Shown piece after piece: positions 45,467 through 46,496 of a stretch of 46,496 nucleotides of DNA. The stretch spans positions 1 to 46,496 of the forward strand of contig NZ_BDBS01000071.1 in assembly GCF_001613105.1 (NCBI RefSeq), in the 5' to 3' direction. A program made the position numbers and the translations under genes. Below the pieces are notes generated by a model. The model had not been told where the DNA came from and made no database searches. It saw nothing but the letters and a program-made list of their open reading frames with translations. Source of the stretch: Nocardia pseudobrasiliensis NBRC 108224 (lineage in GTDB: Bacteria > Actinomycetota > Actinomycetes > Mycobacteriales > Mycobacteriaceae). How positions within the stretch are numbered: the stretch's first letter is position 1; the number at the start of each line of letters is the position of its first letter.

Positions 45467-46496
45467 CAGGATGTCATCCCCTCGGTATTCGAAGCTGCTG
45501 CGCGACCGCTCTGCGTCCCTTTCTGCCAGGCGGTGGCGATATCGTTTCGGGCAGGTTCGTCCTCGGCGCGCGGCCCGTTCACCGGGGTGAAGGTTGTCAT
45601 GGCGCGTCGCTGTCGGCGCCGTAGCCCGCCGGGCGTGGTTCCGGCCTCCGCAGCGGAGTTGCCGGAGGACTCGACGGCGAGTGGGGCGGTGGGTTGTGGC
45701 GTCGGTTCCGCGTGTCGCCCGGACGTCGGGGACGGCTCGCGAACCGCTTGTCCGGCAATCGTTTGCGCCTCGGTGGGCGGCGCGGTGCTGGGTTCGACGA
45801 ACAATGCCTGTGGTACGTAGACCATGGCGCGCATGCCCCCGTAGGCGTTGGGGCCATCGATGTAGACGGTGAAGCCGTAGCGTCGGGCGAGAGCCGCCAC
45901 ACCTGGGAATCCGACGCGGGGAGCGGGTCCGAGTTGATGGATGTCGACAATCCGCTCGCCCGCGAGAATCTCGCGGGCTTCCTCCGTCTGTTCGGCATTC
46001 ATGCGCACCCCCGCATCGTCGACGATCACGGTGACGCCGTGGTGCCCCTCCTGGAAGGTGAGGTCGACAAAGGAAGTCGGCGGCGAGTAGCGCAATGCGT
46101 TGTCCAGCAGTGTGGCCAGGGTATGGACCAGTGGTTCGACACCGCGGCTGATGACGACGCGGTCGAGCTGATGCAATCGGACCCGGGTGAAGTCGCGGAC
46201 GCGGCCGACGGCTCCGGCCACGACGTCGGTCAAGTTCTGCTGCGGCCATCGCCGTCCAGGCAGTCCGCCGCAGACGATCACGTACGACTGGGCCTGACGG
46301 ATCATCTGCTGCACGCTGTGGTCTATTCGGACCAGCGTTTCGTAGATCTCGTCACTGTGGTGCCGCCGCAGGGCGGCGCTGACCACCTGGCTGACATCGG
46401 CGCCGAGACTGACCACCGAGGTTCCGAAGGCACGGACGGCGGCGGCGGTGGCGTCGCGCGACGCCTTCTCGACCGCCTCGCGCGCCGCCGCCGCGG
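45466..46496 (-). CDS. cvnA: Conservon sensor histidine kinase-like CvnA (N-terminus outside window)
   Basis: The frame runs from the right window edge to a TGA at 45466-45468, about 343 residues, and lacks its N-terminal sensor and membrane part. It contains a HATPase-type ATP-binding domain: N-box LATLLDNALRYSPP, VIVDDAGVRM in the G1 position, VGFPGVAALARRYGF as a G2-like loop and GGMRAMVYVP at the end. A Pro/Ala/Arg-rich tail of about 100 residues follows. The upstream segment (LRRHHSDEIYETLVRIDH) may be the dimerisation region. It starts the cvnABCD operon. Confidence 0.9.
   Translation of the reverse strand, partial: AAAAREAVEKASRDATAAAVRAFGTSVVSLGADVSQVVSAALRRHHSDEIYETLVRIDHSVQQMIRQAQSYVIVCGGLPGRRWPQQNLTDVVAGAVGRVRDFTRVRLHQLDRVVISRGVEPLVHTLATLLDNALRYSPPTSFVDLTFQEGHHGVTVIVDDAGVRMNAEQTEEAREILAGERIVDIHQLGPAPRVGFPGVAALARRYGFTVYIDGPNAYGGMRAMVYVPQALFVEPSTAPPTEAQTIAGQAVREPSPTSGRHAEPTPQPTAPLAVESSGNSAAEAGTTPGGLRRRQRRAMTTFTPVNGPRAEDEPARNDIATAWQKGTQSGRAAASNTEGMTS

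Noticed and set aside
45469..46249. N-terminal extension of CvnB
   Set aside because: The extension is Arg/Pro-rich shadow translation of cvnA; the ATGA overlap fixes the true start.
1..46496. CRISPR array
   Set aside because: No regularly spaced repeats seen on reading; the only longer repeat is the pair at 794 and 41713.

Overview
The window is high-GC actinobacterial DNA, most likely Nocardia or a close relative. This rests on the codon bias, a SapM-like secreted phosphatase, a 'conservon' (cvn) operon at the right end, and a MobF/TraA relaxase of actinobacterial type. I could not run a search, so the genus is an inference. Nearly every gene lies on the minus strand.

Layout. (1) 1-5182: a mobile-element part with the 3' end of an unknown + strand gene, a complete MobF relaxase-helicase, and a poorly coding upstream stretch. 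(2) 5183-22622: a complete type 2 BREX (Pgl) operon. In transcription order it is pglW, pglX, pglY, pglZ, brxD, brxHI, with genes abutting or overlapping by 4-11 bases. (3) 22623-26764: a doubtful small ORF, a stand-alone HNH nuclease-like gene, and a tyrosine integrase. Next to the integrase are two 9-bp direct repeats and a tRNA 3'-end fragment that looks like an attachment site, followed by a terminator. (4) 26767-40260: a complete class 1 DISARM operon, in transcription order drmD, drmMI, drmA, drmB, drmC. (5) 40261-41818: mobile-element debris, namely a serine-recombinase-like C-terminus, a strong terminator and a 38-bp piece of relaxase gene. (6) 41819-46496: apparently ordinary chromosome, with a membrane-anchored Thr/Pro-rich protein, the SapM-like phosphatase, and cvnD, cvnC, cvnB and a partial cvnA.

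How the genes work together. Two multi-gene anti-phage systems of different type sit side by side: BREX-2 with its adenine methyltransferase PglX, and DISARM with its adenine methyltransferase DrmMI. An integrase, its putative att site and an HNH protein lie between them. The geometry suggests that BREX, and probably the relaxase, belong to an element that ends at about 26764 and whose intact tRNA lies beyond the left edge. DISARM lies outside that att boundary. A 38-bp direct repeat (37/38 identical), once inside the relaxase gene (794-831) and once at 41713-41750, brackets both systems. The whole 41-kb island could therefore have been assembled, duplicated or lost as one unit.

The systems themselves are known families. 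The less familiar material is the HNH protein of unknown C-terminal architecture, the tandem degenerate/active kinase layout of PglW, the composition dip inside pglX, and the nested island boundaries.
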